From NCBI RefSeq assembly GCF_003122325.1, contig NZ_QFBC01000001.1:682001-746000 (forward strand): DNA of 64,000 nucleotides, written 5' to 3'. Position 1 is the first letter of the stretch; the number at the start of each line of letters is the position of its first letter. The position numbers and the translations under genes were made by a program. Under the pieces are notes generated by a model, which saw nothing but the letters and a program-made list of their open reading frames with translations, made no database searches and had not been told where the DNA came from. The DNA comes from Rhizobium album. Its GTDB lineage: Bacteria > Pseudomonadota > Alphaproteobacteria > Rhizobiales > Rhizobiaceae. Of the stretch, positions 6,952 through 15,311 are shown piece after piece.

Positions 6952-9900
6952 ATGTACATTCGACATTCACGTCGCTGGATGCCGCTGCTTTTCATTTCAG
7001 TTGCTGTCGTGGTTTTCCGCTTCGATGACGCCCTGGCTGCCAGCCGGGTCGCGCTGTTGATCGGCAACAGCAACTACAGTGAAACGAGTCAGCTGAAAAA
7101 TCCAGTAAACGACATCCAACTGATGCGTTCATCGCTGGAAAGCGCGGGTTTTGACATGATCGAGACCGTGGTGGACCTGGACAGGTCCGCCATGGTCAAG
7201 GCGTTGCGCAATTTCGAGGACAAGGCGGAAGGCGCCGATGTTGCCGTTGTCTATTATTCCGGGCACGGGATGGAGATGAACGGCCAGAATTACCTTCTGC
7301 CGGTCGATGCGAGGCTTCAGACCGACAAGGATGTCGAGGACGAGGCCGTGCCGCTGGACCGCGTCCAGCGCTCCATCGAAGGCGCCAAGCGACTGAAGCT
7401 GATCATTCTCGACGCCTGCCGCAACAATCCGTTCGTCCAGTCGATGACCCGGTCGGTCGGCACCCGCGCCGTGACCAAGGGCCTTGCCCGCGTCGAGCCG
7501 GAATCGGCCGACATGCTGATCGCTTTCGCCTCGAAGGCCGGCACGGTGGCGCTCGACGGCGACGGCGTCAACAGCCCCTTCGCGGAAGCGCTGTCGAAAT
7601 ACCTCGTCCAACCGGGCGTCGATGTCCGCATCGCGCTCGGCAAGGTGCGTGACGAGGTGGTGCAGGCCACCGACCGCAACCAGGAGCCGTTCGTCTACGG
7701 TTCGCTCGGCGGCGCGCAGATCTTCCTGAACATCAAGGAAGTCAACATCAACGTCACGAACAACGGCACCACCGGCACCGAACAGCAGCAGCAGGTTTCG
7801 CCGAACGGCCAGTCGGAAGCGGCTGCCGACTGGCAGAACATTCGCGACCTCGCCGACAAGGACCTGCTGGACGCCTTCATTGCCAAGCACGGCTCCGATC
7901 CGGTCTACAAGATGCTGGCCGAAAAGAAGCTCAAGCTCCTGGCGGAAGCGGAACAGACCAAGGGTCAGGATGCATCGGAAATCGCCTGGGAAGCCCTGAA
8001 GGGCTCGACGGATGCCGCGGCACTCACCCGTTTCATCGAACGGTATCCGGAAAGCTCCCACAAGGTGGAGGCCGAGCAGCAGATCGCCTTGCTCGAGCCG
8101 CAGAAGGGCCTTTCGGTCAATGTCGAGCAGCAGCAGAGCCAGGCGGTTCGGGATTGTTATCTGCTGGCAGGCGAGCCGCAGTCGCTGCCTGACTTCAACG
8201 GCGTGGCCTTCCTGAAGATCGATTCCACCCGTTCGCTGACGGCGTGCGCCCAGGCGGTCAACGAGAACCCGCAGGACGGCATGCTCGTCAACCTGCTTGG
8301 CCGTTCCTACGACGCGGGAAGAAACTACACCGAGGCGCGGCGCAATTACCAGAAGGCCGTCGATCTCGGCAACATGTACGCCCTGACCAACCTCGGCTGG
8401 TTCTCGGTCTACGGCACCGACGGCACGCTCGATGTCGAGGCCGGCCGCCAGATGTTCGAAAAGGCTGCGATCGCCGGCAATCATTACGCCCAGGCATCGC
8501 TCGGCTGGCTGTATCGCGAAGGCTACGGCGGCGTGACGCAGGATTATGCCGAAGCCCTGAAATGGTACGGCCAGGCCGCCAACCAGGGCAATGCCAACGC
8601 GCTGGCGAGCATGGGCTGGTTCTACCGCGAAGGCGTGGGCGTTACCCAGGATTACGTCAAGTCGCTGGATTATTACCGTCAGGCGGCGGACCGTGGCGAT
8701 GCCAACGCCATCTCCTCGATGGGTTACGCCTACCAGAACGGTCTCGGCACGGCGCAGAATTATGCCGAGGCCAAGGCCTGGTATGAAAAGGGCACCAAGG
8801 CCGACGATTCCTATTCGATGGCGTCGCTCGCCTGGCTCTACGACACCGGCAACGGCGTGAAGCAGGATTATATCGAGGCGCGCTACTGGTATGAAAAGGC
8901 TGCCAATTCCGGCAGCACCTATGCCATGGGCAATCTGAGCCGGCTCTACGACTGGGGTCTCGGCACCAAGGCCGATCCCAAGGAGGCCGTTCGCTGGGCC
9001 GTGGCCGCGGTCGAAAGCAAGGATGCCGACAAGCTGACGGAACTCAAGCAGAAGCCCGAAAACTTTACCGAAGAGTTCCGCAAGGAGCTGCAGGGCCTGC
9101 TGAAGGAACGCGGTCTTTTCAGCGGTTCTCTCGACGGCATCTTCGGCAGCTCGACGGCAGCGGCTCTCGATGCGCTTGCCGCCGGTCGTACCGAAGTGGC
9201 TTCCACCGGCAGCAGCACGGTATCCACCAGCAGTTCATTGCTGTCTTCGGGAACGACCAGTTCCAGCGAATCCGTGAAGCAGTGCTATGAACTTGCGGGA
9301 GAGCCGAATTCCCAGCCCGGTTTCAACGGCGTGTTGTTTGCAAAGATCGACACGGGCAAAGCCATTCCTGCCTGCAAGCAGGCCATTTCCGATGATCCGA
9401 GCGATTCGATGCTGGTGAACATGCTGGGCCGTGCCTACGACTCGGCGCAGAATTATCCCGAAGCACGGCGTGCCTACCAGCAGGCCATCGATGCGGGCAA
9501 CCTGTACGCACTGACGAACCTTGCCTGGTTCTCGATCTACGGCACCGATGGCGCGCAGGATACCGATGCGGGCATGTCGATGTTCCGCAAGGCGGCCGAA
9601 GCCGGCAATGCCTATGCGCAGGCTTCGATCGCCTGGGTCTACCGCGAGGGATATGCGGGCGTGACGAAGGACGTCAACGAAGCTGCCAAGTGGTATACAT
9701 TGTCCGGCGAACAGGGTTACGCCAACGCCATGGCTTCGCTGGGCTGGATGCATCGCGAAGGCGTCGGCCTGCCGCAGGACTATGCGAAATCACTGGAATG
9801 GTACCGCAAGGCCGCCGATGCCGGTGACGTGAACGCGATGTCCTCGATGGGATATGCCGTGCAGAACGGTCTCGGCACCGCCATCGACTTCAACGAGGCG

Positions 9901-10323
9901 CGCCGCTGGTACGAACTGGCCGCCAAGGAGAACGATTATTACTCCATCGCCTCGCTGGCCTGGCTGTATGAAAGCGGCAACGGCGTGAAGCAGGACTTTA
10001 ACGAAGCCCGCCGTCTCTACGAAGATGCGGCCAACGGCGGCAACGCCTATGCCATGGGCAACCTCTCCCGCCTCTACGACCAGGGTCTGGGGACGCGCGC
10101 CGATGCCAAGCAGGCCGCCCGCTGGGCCGTGGCGAGCGTCGAGGGCGGAGAACCCTCGAAGCGTGACGAGATGAAGACTTATCCCGGAAACTTCTCCGCC
10201 CAGTTCCGCAAGGAAGTACAGCGCCTTCTGAAGGAGAAGGGCTATTATTCCGGTCCGGTCGACGGCGATTTCGGTGTTGCCACCCAGAATGCCATCGACA
10301 AGCTGTCCGGCCAGAAGTCCTGA
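6952..10323 (+). CDS. Secreted caspase-fold (peptidase C14) protein with two Sel1/peptidoglycan-binding modules
   Basis: A 1123-residue protein. It starts with a signal peptide or anchor (about 1-29). A caspase/metacaspase domain follows (about 30-265), beginning SRVALLIGNSNY, with catalytic His105 in YYSGHGMEM and Cys156 in ILDACRNNPF, so the protease dyad is intact. A Glu/Gln-rich linker (about 290-398) leads to two homologous modules, 399-744 and 775-1120. Each has about seven Sel1-like repeats (for example ASLGWLYREGYGGVTQDYAE) and ends in a peptidoglycan-binding-like segment (GSLDGIFGSSTAAALDAL and GPVDGDFGVATQNAIDKL). A Ser/Thr-rich linker joins the modules. The ATG at 6952 has GGAGGG upstream. 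An export signal plus these repeats suggests an envelope role; substrate unknown. Confidence 0.88.
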   Translation: MYIRHSRRWMPLLFISVAVVVFRFDDALAASRVALLIGNSNYSETSQLKNPVNDIQLMRSSLESAGFDMIETVVDLDRSAMVKALRNFEDKAEGADVAVVYYSGHGMEMNGQNYLLPVDARLQTDKDVEDEAVPLDRVQRSIEGAKRLKLIILDACRNNPFVQSMTRSVGTRAVTKGLARVEPESADMLIAFASKAGTVALDGDGVNSPFAEALSKYLVQPGVDVRIALGKVRDEVVQATDRNQEPFVYGSLGGAQIFLNIKEVNINVTNNGTTGTEQQQQVSPNGQSEAAADWQNIRDLADKDLLDAFIAKHGSDPVYKMLAEKKLKLLAEAEQTKGQDASEIAWEALKGSTDAAALTRFIERYPESSHKVEAEQQIALLEPQKGLSVNVEQQQSQAVRDCYLLAGEPQSLPDFNGVAFLKIDSTRSLTACAQAVNENPQDGMLVNLLGRSYDAGRNYTEARRNYQKAVDLGNMYALTNLGWFSVYGTDGTLDVEAGRQMFEKAAIAGNHYAQASLGWLYREGYGGVTQDYAEALKWYGQAANQGNANALASMGWFYREGVGVTQDYVKSLDYYRQAADRGDANAISSMGYAYQNGLGTAQNYAEAKAWYEKGTKADDSYSMASLAWLYDTGNGVKQDYIEARYWYEKAANSGSTYAMGNLSRLYDWGLGTKADPKEAVRWAVAAVESKDADKLTELKQKPENFTEEFRKELQGLLKERGLFSGSLDGIFGSSTAAALDALAAGRTEVASTGSSTVSTSSSLLSSGTTSSSESVKQCYELAGEPNSQPGFNGVLFAKIDTGKAIPACKQAISDDPSDSMLVNMLGRAYDSAQNYPEARRAYQQAIDAGNLYALTNLAWFSIYGTDGAQDTDAGMSMFRKAAEAGNAYAQASIAWVYREGYAGVTKDVNEAAKWYTLSGEQGYANAMASLGWMHREGVGLPQDYAKSLEWYRKAADAGDVNAMSSMGYAVQNGLGTAIDFNEARRWYELAAKENDYYSIASLAWLYESGNGVKQDFNEARRLYEDAANGGNAYAMGNLSRLYDQGLGTRADAKQAARWAVASVEGGEPSKRDEMKTYPGNFSAQFRKEVQRLLKEKGYYSGPVDGDFGVATQNAIDKLSGQKS
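8146..10311 (+). repeat. Tandem intragenic duplication of a 1038-bp Sel1/PG-binding module
   Basis: Copy A covers 8146-9183 and copy B 9274-10311. Both are 1038 bases long and align end to end without a gap at the protein level, with well over half of the residues identical by eye. Copy A starts VRDCYLLAGEP and copy B VKQCYELAGEP. They are separated by a 30-codon serine- and threonine-rich linker. Confidence 0.9.
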
Positions 10324-10348
10324 CGACGGCTTGCCTCGCATTTCGAAC

Positions 10349-10384
10349 AGCCCGGCCACCCTGCGGCCGGGCTGTTTGCTTTTG
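10349..10384 (+). terminator. Rho-independent terminator of the caspase-like gene
   Basis: Stem AGCCCGGCC / GGCCGGGCT with a 7-base loop, followed by GTTTGCTTTT, 25 bases after the stop codon. Confidence 0.85.
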
Positions 10385-10636
10385 AAGTCTGTTTCTGGAG
10401 AATGCCCTGCGGTTTGCGATGGTGACTGGTGCAGACCAAGCGGCAAAGCCGGACCGCCAAACCGGAAGAGCGCGGCGCGCTTTGGCACCGGTAATACCGC
10501 AGCCGGGCGTTGACCGCGCCGAACCTTGCCGCTACGCCTTTGCGGCGGCTGTCTTGCAAAACACCAAATCGGATTCGATCAAGGGGAACGGGCAGCCGGA
10601 GCGGATATGTCCGGCAAGTGCCGGAGGGAGGAACAC

Positions 10637-11854
10637 GTGGCAGGCAGACTGGTTATCGTCGGGGCAGGGCAGGCAGCGTTCGCGCTTGCCGCAAAACTTC
10701 GGGCCTTGAAGGACACGCGACCGATCACCATGGTCGGCATCGAGGAAACCCTTCCTTATCAGCGGCCGCCGCTTTCGAAGAAATACCTGCTGGGCGAAAT
10801 GAGTTTCGACCGCCTGCTGTTCCGGCCGGAGCAATGGTTTCACGACAATGACGTCGAGGTGCGCCTCTCGACCTGGGTGGAAAAGATCGATCGCGACCAG
10901 CGCCAGGTGGTGATGCAGGACGGCTCGCGGCTCGACTACGAGACTCTGGCGCTGGCCACCGGTTCCACGCCGCGGCAATTGCCGGCCAGCGTCGGCGGCG
11001 AATTGCGCGGTGTCTACGTCGCCCGCGACAAGCGCGATGCCGATCTCCTGACCGGCGAGATGCGCGCCGGCCGTCGCCTGCTGATCATCGGTGGCGGCTA
11101 TATCGGCCTGGAGGCCGCCGCCGTCGCCCGCCATCTCGGGCTGGAGGTGACGGTCATCGAAATGGCCGAACGCATCCTGCAGCGCGTCGCGGCCAAGGAA
11201 ACGGCCGATATCATGCGCACCATCCATCTCGGTCATGACGTGGTCATCCGCGAAGGGGTGGGCCTGACGAAGCTGATCGATACGAACGGCCATGTCTCGG
11301 CGGCGGAGCTTTCCGACGGTTCGGTGATCGAGGTGGATTTCGTCATTGCCGGCATCGGCGTGACGCCGAACGACCAGCTGGCGAAGGAGGCCGGTCTCGA
11401 TGTCGCCAACGGCATCGTCGTCGATGAATTCGCCCGCAGTTCCGACCCGGCGATCTATGCGATCGGCGACTGCGCCATGCTGCCGTGGAACGGCATGCGC
11501 ATCCGCCTGGAATCGGTGCAGAACGCCGTCGACCAGGCGGAGGCTGCCGCAGCGCTGATGGCCGGTGGCTCGGCGCCCTATGAGCCGAAACCCTGGTTCT
11601 GGTCCGACCAGTACGACGTCAAGCTGCAGATCGCCGGTTTTAACCTCGGTTACGACGAAACGCTGCTGCGTACCGGCGCCCGTGAAGGCAGCGCTTCCGT
11701 CTGGTACTTCAAGGCAGGCGAACTGATCGCCGTCGACGCCATCAACGATGCCCGCGCCTATGTCGCCGGCAAGAAGATGATCGAGAGCGGCATCACGCCG
11801 GATAAGGCGCTGCTTGCCGATCCGGCGACCGACCTGAAACAATTTCTCGCATAA
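10637..11854 (+). CDS. NAD(P)/FAD-dependent ferredoxin-reductase-type oxidoreductase
   Basis: A 405-residue flavoprotein of the ferredoxin/rubredoxin reductase family, which passes electrons from NAD(P)H through FAD to a small iron-sulfur protein, often for an oxygenase. The FAD-binding loop VIVGAGQAAFALA is at the N-terminus, the NAD(P)-binding loop IIGGGYIGLEAAA lies near residue 150, the second FAD motif IYAIGDCAM near 270, and a reductase C-terminal domain follows. The start is a GTG at 10637 preceded by GGAGGGAGG; the frame stays open upstream to 10526 but that part does not look coding. No ferredoxin or oxygenase gene is adjacent. The aldolase gene follows after 11 bases, so they are probably co-transcribed. 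Confidence 0.88.
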   Translation: MAGRLVIVGAGQAAFALAAKLRALKDTRPITMVGIEETLPYQRPPLSKKYLLGEMSFDRLLFRPEQWFHDNDVEVRLSTWVEKIDRDQRQVVMQDGSRLDYETLALATGSTPRQLPASVGGELRGVYVARDKRDADLLTGEMRAGRRLLIIGGGYIGLEAAAVARHLGLEVTVIEMAERILQRVAAKETADIMRTIHLGHDVVIREGVGLTKLIDTNGHVSAAELSDGSVIEVDFVIAGIGVTPNDQLAKEAGLDVANGIVVDEFARSSDPAIYAIGDCAMLPWNGMRIRLESVQNAVDQAEAAAALMAGGSAPYEPKPWFWSDQYDVKLQIAGFNLGYDETLLRTGAREGSASVWYFKAGELIAVDAINDARAYVAGKKMIESGITPDKALLADPATDLKQFLA

Positions 11855-11865
11855 CAGGATTTCCC

Positions 11866-12666
11866 ATGCCCGCACCCAGCAATGGCCTGAAGGCCGCCAT
11901 GCAGGACGGCCGCCCGCTGATCGGCCTTTGGCTCGCAATGGCCGATGCCTATGCCGCCGAAATCGCCGGCCGCGCCGGTTTCGACTGGCTCGTCATCGAC
12001 GGCGAGCACGGCCCGAACGACGTGCGCAGCATCATGCGGCAGCTGCAGGTTCTCGAAGGCCTGCCGGTCGAGGTGGCCGTGCGCGCGCCGATCGGCGAGA
12101 CCTGGGTGATCAAGCAGCTGCTCGATATCGGCGCCCGGACGATCCTCGTGCCGATGGTCGATTGCGCCGAGCAGGCCGAAGAGCTCGTGCGCGCCACGCG
12201 GTATCCGCCCGCAGGCGTCCGCGGGGTCGGTGCGGCGATCGCAAGGGCATCCTTCTTCAACACCGTGCCCGACTACGTGCCGACGGCCAATGCCGAGGTC
12301 TGCCTGCTGGTGCAGGCCGAAAGCCGTGCGGCGATGGAGGATCTTGAACGCATTGCCGCGGTGGAGGGCGTCGACGGCGTCTTCATCGGCCCGGCGGATC
12401 TTGCCGCCGACATGGGCCTGCTTGGCCAGGCCGATGCGCCGGAGGTGCGCGCGATGGTCGAGAAGGCGATCCGCACCATCCGCGCCGCCGGCAAGGCCGC
12501 CGGCATCCTGACGCTCGACGAGACGGTCACACGCCATTACAGGGATGTCGGCGCCAACCTGCTGGCGGTCGGTACGGATGTGACCACCTTTTCCGCCGCT
12601 TTGCGTGGCCTTGCCAGCTCCTTTACCGGCAGGGACGGCGGCGGAGGCTCTTCGAGCAGCTATTGA
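11866..12666 (+). CDS. HpcH/HpaI family class II aldolase
   Basis: A 266-residue metal-dependent aldolase of the 4-hydroxy-2-oxoheptanedioate aldolase family. Such enzymes cleave 4-hydroxy-2-oxoacids to pyruvate or a related ketoacid plus an aldehyde. Family landmarks are WLVIDGEHGPND, the arginine in VAVRAP, TILVPMVDCAEQAEELV, the metal-ligand glutamate in LLVQAESR and the second ligand region IGPADLAADMG. The C-terminal tail is unusually rich in Gly and Ser (GRDGGGGSSSSY). It follows the flavoprotein gene by 11 bases; no aromatic degradation cluster is nearby, so the natural substrate is open. Confidence 0.88.
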   Translation: MPAPSNGLKAAMQDGRPLIGLWLAMADAYAAEIAGRAGFDWLVIDGEHGPNDVRSIMRQLQVLEGLPVEVAVRAPIGETWVIKQLLDIGARTILVPMVDCAEQAEELVRATRYPPAGVRGVGAAIARASFFNTVPDYVPTANAEVCLLVQAESRAAMEDLERIAAVEGVDGVFIGPADLAADMGLLGQADAPEVRAMVEKAIRTIRAAGKAAGILTLDETVTRHYRDVGANLLAVGTDVTTFSAALRGLASSFTGRDGGGGSSSSY

Positions 12667-12858
12667 TTGCCTGAAGAGACGGCGGCTCCGGCCGCCCGGA
12701 TCCCGTTCTCTTTGAACCGATTGCCTTGCCGGGCGTTAACCATCGGCATGCTGCGGCATGGAGCCGCCCGGACCGGCCCCTGTGCTGCAGAAACGTCAAC
12801 ACCTCGATGTCATGAACGTGCCGTAGCCGGCACCTTGTGCCGTCTGAGAGGAGGCAGC

Positions 12859-13128
12859 ATGGTTATCCGATTTTCCGGCTCCGACGACGCTTCTTTCGGT
12901 AGACAAGACCACGGCCATGAAGCCGTCGGCGCAGCTGTCAGCAATGCCTTGTCCGCTGCCTACGATATCGACGCGTCGGCGATCACCGTTTCCGTTGTCG
13001 GATCGTATGTTGTCCTGAGCGGCTTCGTCCGGTCCCCGGTCGAGCGGCAACGCGCGGAAGACGTGGCGGGAGAAATCGTCGGCGAAAATTATGTTCGCAG
13101 CCGCCTGCTTTATCCGCGGATCAGCTGA
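12859..13128 (+). CDS. BON-domain protein
   Basis: An 89-residue protein with one BON domain in the C-terminal two thirds: AVSNALSAAYDIDASAITVSV is followed by the hallmark GSYVVLSGFVRSPVERQRAEDVA. BON domains are thought to bind membranes or ligands and are often periplasmic, but there is no signal peptide here, so cytosolic action is more likely. GAGGAGG lies just before the ATG at 12859; a longer in-frame start at 12667 would add 64 residues without family features. Its stop codon overlaps the end of a possible small gene on the other strand. Confidence 0.8.
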   Translation: MVIRFSGSDDASFGRQDHGHEAVGAAVSNALSAAYDIDASAITVSVVGSYVVLSGFVRSPVERQRAEDVAGEIVGENYVRSRLLYPRIS

Positions 13129-13237
13129 TCGTGATAAACAGCGGGACAGCCAGCATGGTTACGGCCGCCAAACAGATCAACCCAATCTTGAAATGATGGA
13201 CACGTCGCGTGCGTGTTCCGCTCCAATCGTAAACCAT
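13121..13237 (-). CDS. Small single-pass membrane protein (38 aa)
   Basis: A 38-codon minus-strand frame beginning MVYDWSGTRTRRVHHF. A hydrophobic stretch follows (KIGLICLAAVTMLAVPLFI, residues about 17-35), giving a basic cytosolic end and one membrane span. GAGGGGG sits 4 bases before the ATG at 13237, an excellent ribosome site for such a short frame. It overlaps the last 8 bases of the BON gene tail to tail. No function can be given. The ribosome site and topology make it more likely real than chance. Confidence 0.5.
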   Translation of the reverse strand: MVYDWSGTRTRRVHHFKIGLICLAAVTMLAVPLFITIS

Positions 13238-13525
13238 TGACCCCCTCACATTCAACAGGACCGATGTGCAGCCTCACAGCGCGGCATTCAAGCAGCTTTT
13301 CGAAGGAGAGTCGATAGAGGCCGATCACCATACCCACAACGCTCGCCAGGAGAAAGCCACCACGCGACAAGGAGGTTGCATCATATCCCGCAAGAGCCCC
13401 CAGCCTGACTTTTCGTTCCTATGCGTTTGCGGGAAAATTCGGGGCCGAACCAGATGGGAAAAAGCGTCACAAATCCAAAAAAGGGCTTGATCTGCCAGGG
13501 CAAACCACTTAGTCAAACCGGCGAC

Positions 13526-13615
13526 GGAGAGGTGGCCGAGTGGTCGAAGGCGCGCCCCTGCTAAGGGCGTATACCGGGAACGGTATCGAGGGTTCGAATC
13601 CCTTCCTCTCCGCCA
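13526..13615 (+). tRNA. tRNA-Ser (anticodon GCU)
   Basis: A 90-base class II tRNA. Acceptor arms GGAGAGG (13526-13532) and CCTCTCC (13605-13611), discriminator G and encoded CCA (13613-13615). The anticodon stem CGCCC / GGGCG encloses the loop CTGCTAA, giving anticodon GCU for AGC and AGU codons. A long variable arm (TACCGGGAACGGTA) and the T-arm GGTTCGAATCC complete the serine identity. Confidence 0.97.
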
Positions 13616-13666
13616 TATTACTTTCACCCCCGTAAAAGTCGCCTCACACCTTGAATGGCAAGGTGG

Positions 13667-13795
13667 TTTTGGTGTTCGAAATCCTGTATTTCGCGAATAT
13701 GCCGGACGCTCGGCAAAGGCCAGCCTTAAGACCATCCCGGAAAGCTTTTCAACGGCCAGCAGCTTTTCCTTTTCAAGCTTCACGATCCGTCGTTC
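13667..13795 (-). pseudogene. Remnant of a serine-recombinase-like gene next to tRNA-Ser
   Basis: A minus-strand stretch that reads ERRIVKLEKEKLLAVEKL and then VLRLAFAERPAYSRNTGFRT. This resembles the C-terminal region of resolvase/invertase-type site-specific recombinases common in rhizobia, where a coiled-coil segment is followed some 40 residues later by LKLAFAERLAYCRNEGFRTP. Here the intervening residues are missing, and there is no N-terminal catalytic domain and no credible start. It lies 52 bases beyond the tRNA 3' end. I read it as the scar of an integrated element; the resemblance is from memory, not a search. Confidence 0.55.
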
Positions 13796-14204
13796 AAGGT
13801 TGCGATCCATCATGCTTATTGATGCGCAGGCGCGCGTTGCAGATGGCCTGATGGTTGTCGTCGGCCCATTTGACCAGCACCTGCATAGGCCCAAGGAACG
13901 ACCTGCCGAGATCCGTCAAGGCGTATTCGACACGCGGGGGCACCTCGGCGAATATGGTGCGGTCGACGAGGCCGTCATGTTCCAGCCGCCTGAGGGTGCG
14001 CGACAGCATCTGGCGTGAAATATCGCCGATCTCCCGACCGAGTTCGTTGAAACGCATCCTTCCCGTGCCGAGGGCTTCGAGGACGAGCAAGCTCCATTGA
14101 TCGCCGATTCTATCGAGGACATCGCGGATCGGACAGGGCTGGTCGAAGGTATTGTTTTCCGCTTCGGGCATGGTGATCGCTTTCTCTTTTCCGGTTTCAG
14201 TCAT
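13794..14204 (-). CDS. HxlR-family transcriptional regulator
   Basis: A 136-residue winged-helix protein with the HxlR signature: an N-terminal cysteine in CPIRDVLDRIGDQWSLLVLEAL, then GRMRFNELGREIGDISRQMLS as the recognition region and the wing EVPPRVEYALTDLG. Members such as YodB or HypR sense electrophiles or oxidants through that N-terminal cysteine. The ATG at 14204 is used; an in-frame ATG at 14171 (MPEAENNTF) is an equally plausible start. It is divergent from a secreted SnoaL-like gene, its most likely target. Confidence 0.88.
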   Translation of the reverse strand: MTETGKEKAITMPEAENNTFDQPCPIRDVLDRIGDQWSLLVLEALGTGRMRFNELGREIGDISRQMLSRTLRRLEHDGLVDRTIFAEVPPRVEYALTDLGRSFLGPMQVLVKWADDNHQAICNARLRINKHDGSQP

Positions 14205-14252
14205 CGTGGCGTGACCTGCTCGCCTGAAAATGACTCCTTGTGGGGCCAGTCT

Positions 14253-14289
14253 GGTTACTATACCTGAGCTGCATGGTCTACTATTTAGA
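14253..14289. promoter_or_regulatory. Candidate HxlR operator region
   Basis: Two TACTAT hexamers (14256-14261 and 14279-14284), 23 bases apart, each inside a GGT...-type partial palindrome (GGTTACTATACC, GGTCTACTATTTAGATC). They lie in the 312-base gap between the divergent regulator and SnoaL-like genes. HxlR-family operators often contain TACTAT-like half sites. This is a suggestion, not a consensus match. Confidence 0.35.
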
Positions 14290-14516
14290 TCAAGGACCAA
14301 AACGGGACCAAGGGGGTCGCCGTGAGCAGCGCCGCTCTGAAAGGCGTGTCCGGACAGGCCGGATACCTATCCTCAAGGAGCTCTCGAACCGGCGGCGCAC
14401 CGTCGCGGCGACTGCCTGCAACGCCAAAAAGATCGCGCTCGTGGGCGGCCCCGAAAAGCGATCCTACTCTTGCCAGCGCTTTACGTAAGATACCGATCAT
14501 AAACAGGAGAAATGCA

Positions 14517-14990
14517 ATGATTTCCTTTCGAAGAGTTCTCGTCCTCGCCGGAAGCTTTGTTCTCGCCCTTTCGATAAGCCCGGCCTTTGCGCAACCCGCA
14601 TCGCGCGACCTTGCGGCGGAAGAAGCCAACCGGGCGCTCGTACTCGAATTCTACGACCGCTTCTTCAACAGGCATGAGACAGCCGAAGCGGCGCAGGTCG
14701 TTGCGGAGGATTACATCCAGCACAATCCGCAGGTGCCAGATGGCAAGGCGCCGTTCGTCTCCTTCTTCACGGGCTACTTCAAGGACAATCCGCACTCGCG
14801 CACGCGGATTGTCCGAAGTGCGACCGACGGGGATCTCGTTTATCTGCATGTTCATTCGAACGAGGGACCTGACGACCGGGGGCAGGCGGTCGTCGATATC
14901 TTCCGCGTCCAGAACGGCAAGATCGTGGAGCATTGGGACGTGATCCAGGCCGTGCCGGAAACGGCGGCCAATGACAACACCATGTTTTGA
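14517..14990 (+). CDS. Secreted SnoaL-like (NTF2-fold) protein
   Basis: A 157-residue protein with a clear signal peptide (MISFRRVLVLAGSFVLALSI, probable cleavage after AFA-QP). One SnoaL-like domain follows, with NRALVLEFYDRFFNRHET, YIQHNPQVPDGKAPFVSFF and the C-terminal IVEHWDVIQAVPE. COG4922-type members are annotated as predicted aldol-condensation enzymes, but no activity is established. AGGAGA lies 7 bases before the ATG at 14517. The divergent HxlR regulator suggests it is induced by reactive small molecules; that link is inference. Confidence 0.82.
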   Translation: MISFRRVLVLAGSFVLALSISPAFAQPASRDLAAEEANRALVLEFYDRFFNRHETAEAAQVVAEDYIQHNPQVPDGKAPFVSFFTGYFKDNPHSRTRIVRSATDGDLVYLHVHSNEGPDDRGQAVVDIFRVQNGKIVEHWDVIQAVPETAANDNTMF

Positions 14991-15246
14991 TCCCTCGCGG
15001 GTCAATAAAGCCTCCGCATTTCCGCGCAACGAAAGCCATGAAGGCTCGCCGGCCGCCCAACGATGCTTGAGGGCGTCGATTCTTCGGCGATCCGTCACAG
15101 CCGACGCAAAAAAATCTCTCGATGGCGAATGTGCGGTCTCCTCTTTCCACAGCGCGGTTTTGACGTGGAATGACAGTTTGCGCCGGCCCGGCCGGCCGGG
15201 AAATGCGTCGCCGCCACCTCCGGCATGTGCCTTCGCGGCATGCGGA

Positions 15247-15262
15247 TTAACCATTTGTTAAC
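15247..15262 (+). promoter_or_regulatory. CtrA-type binding site upstream of minCDE
   Basis: TTAA-CCATTTG-TTAAC, an exact match to the full CtrA consensus TTAA-N7-TTAA(C), 50 bases upstream of the minC start codon. CtrA is the alphaproteobacterial cell-cycle response regulator, and control of minCDE by CtrA is known in Sinorhizobium meliloti. The rest of the 321-base gap (14991-15311) shows no gene. Confidence 0.7.
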
Positions 15263-15311
15263 CATCCGCGAGTTAGACCTAAGCAACGAAAAATTAACGT
15301 AGATCACCAAA

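Noticed and set aside
13325-13894. A 189-codon minus-strand frame running through the tRNA-Ser gene, containing RRGRDSNPRY.
   Set aside because: The frame is created by the antisense of the tRNA and its neighbourhood; this peptide is a known artefact of translating tRNA-flanking DNA. Only the resolvase-like part is discussed, as a remnant.
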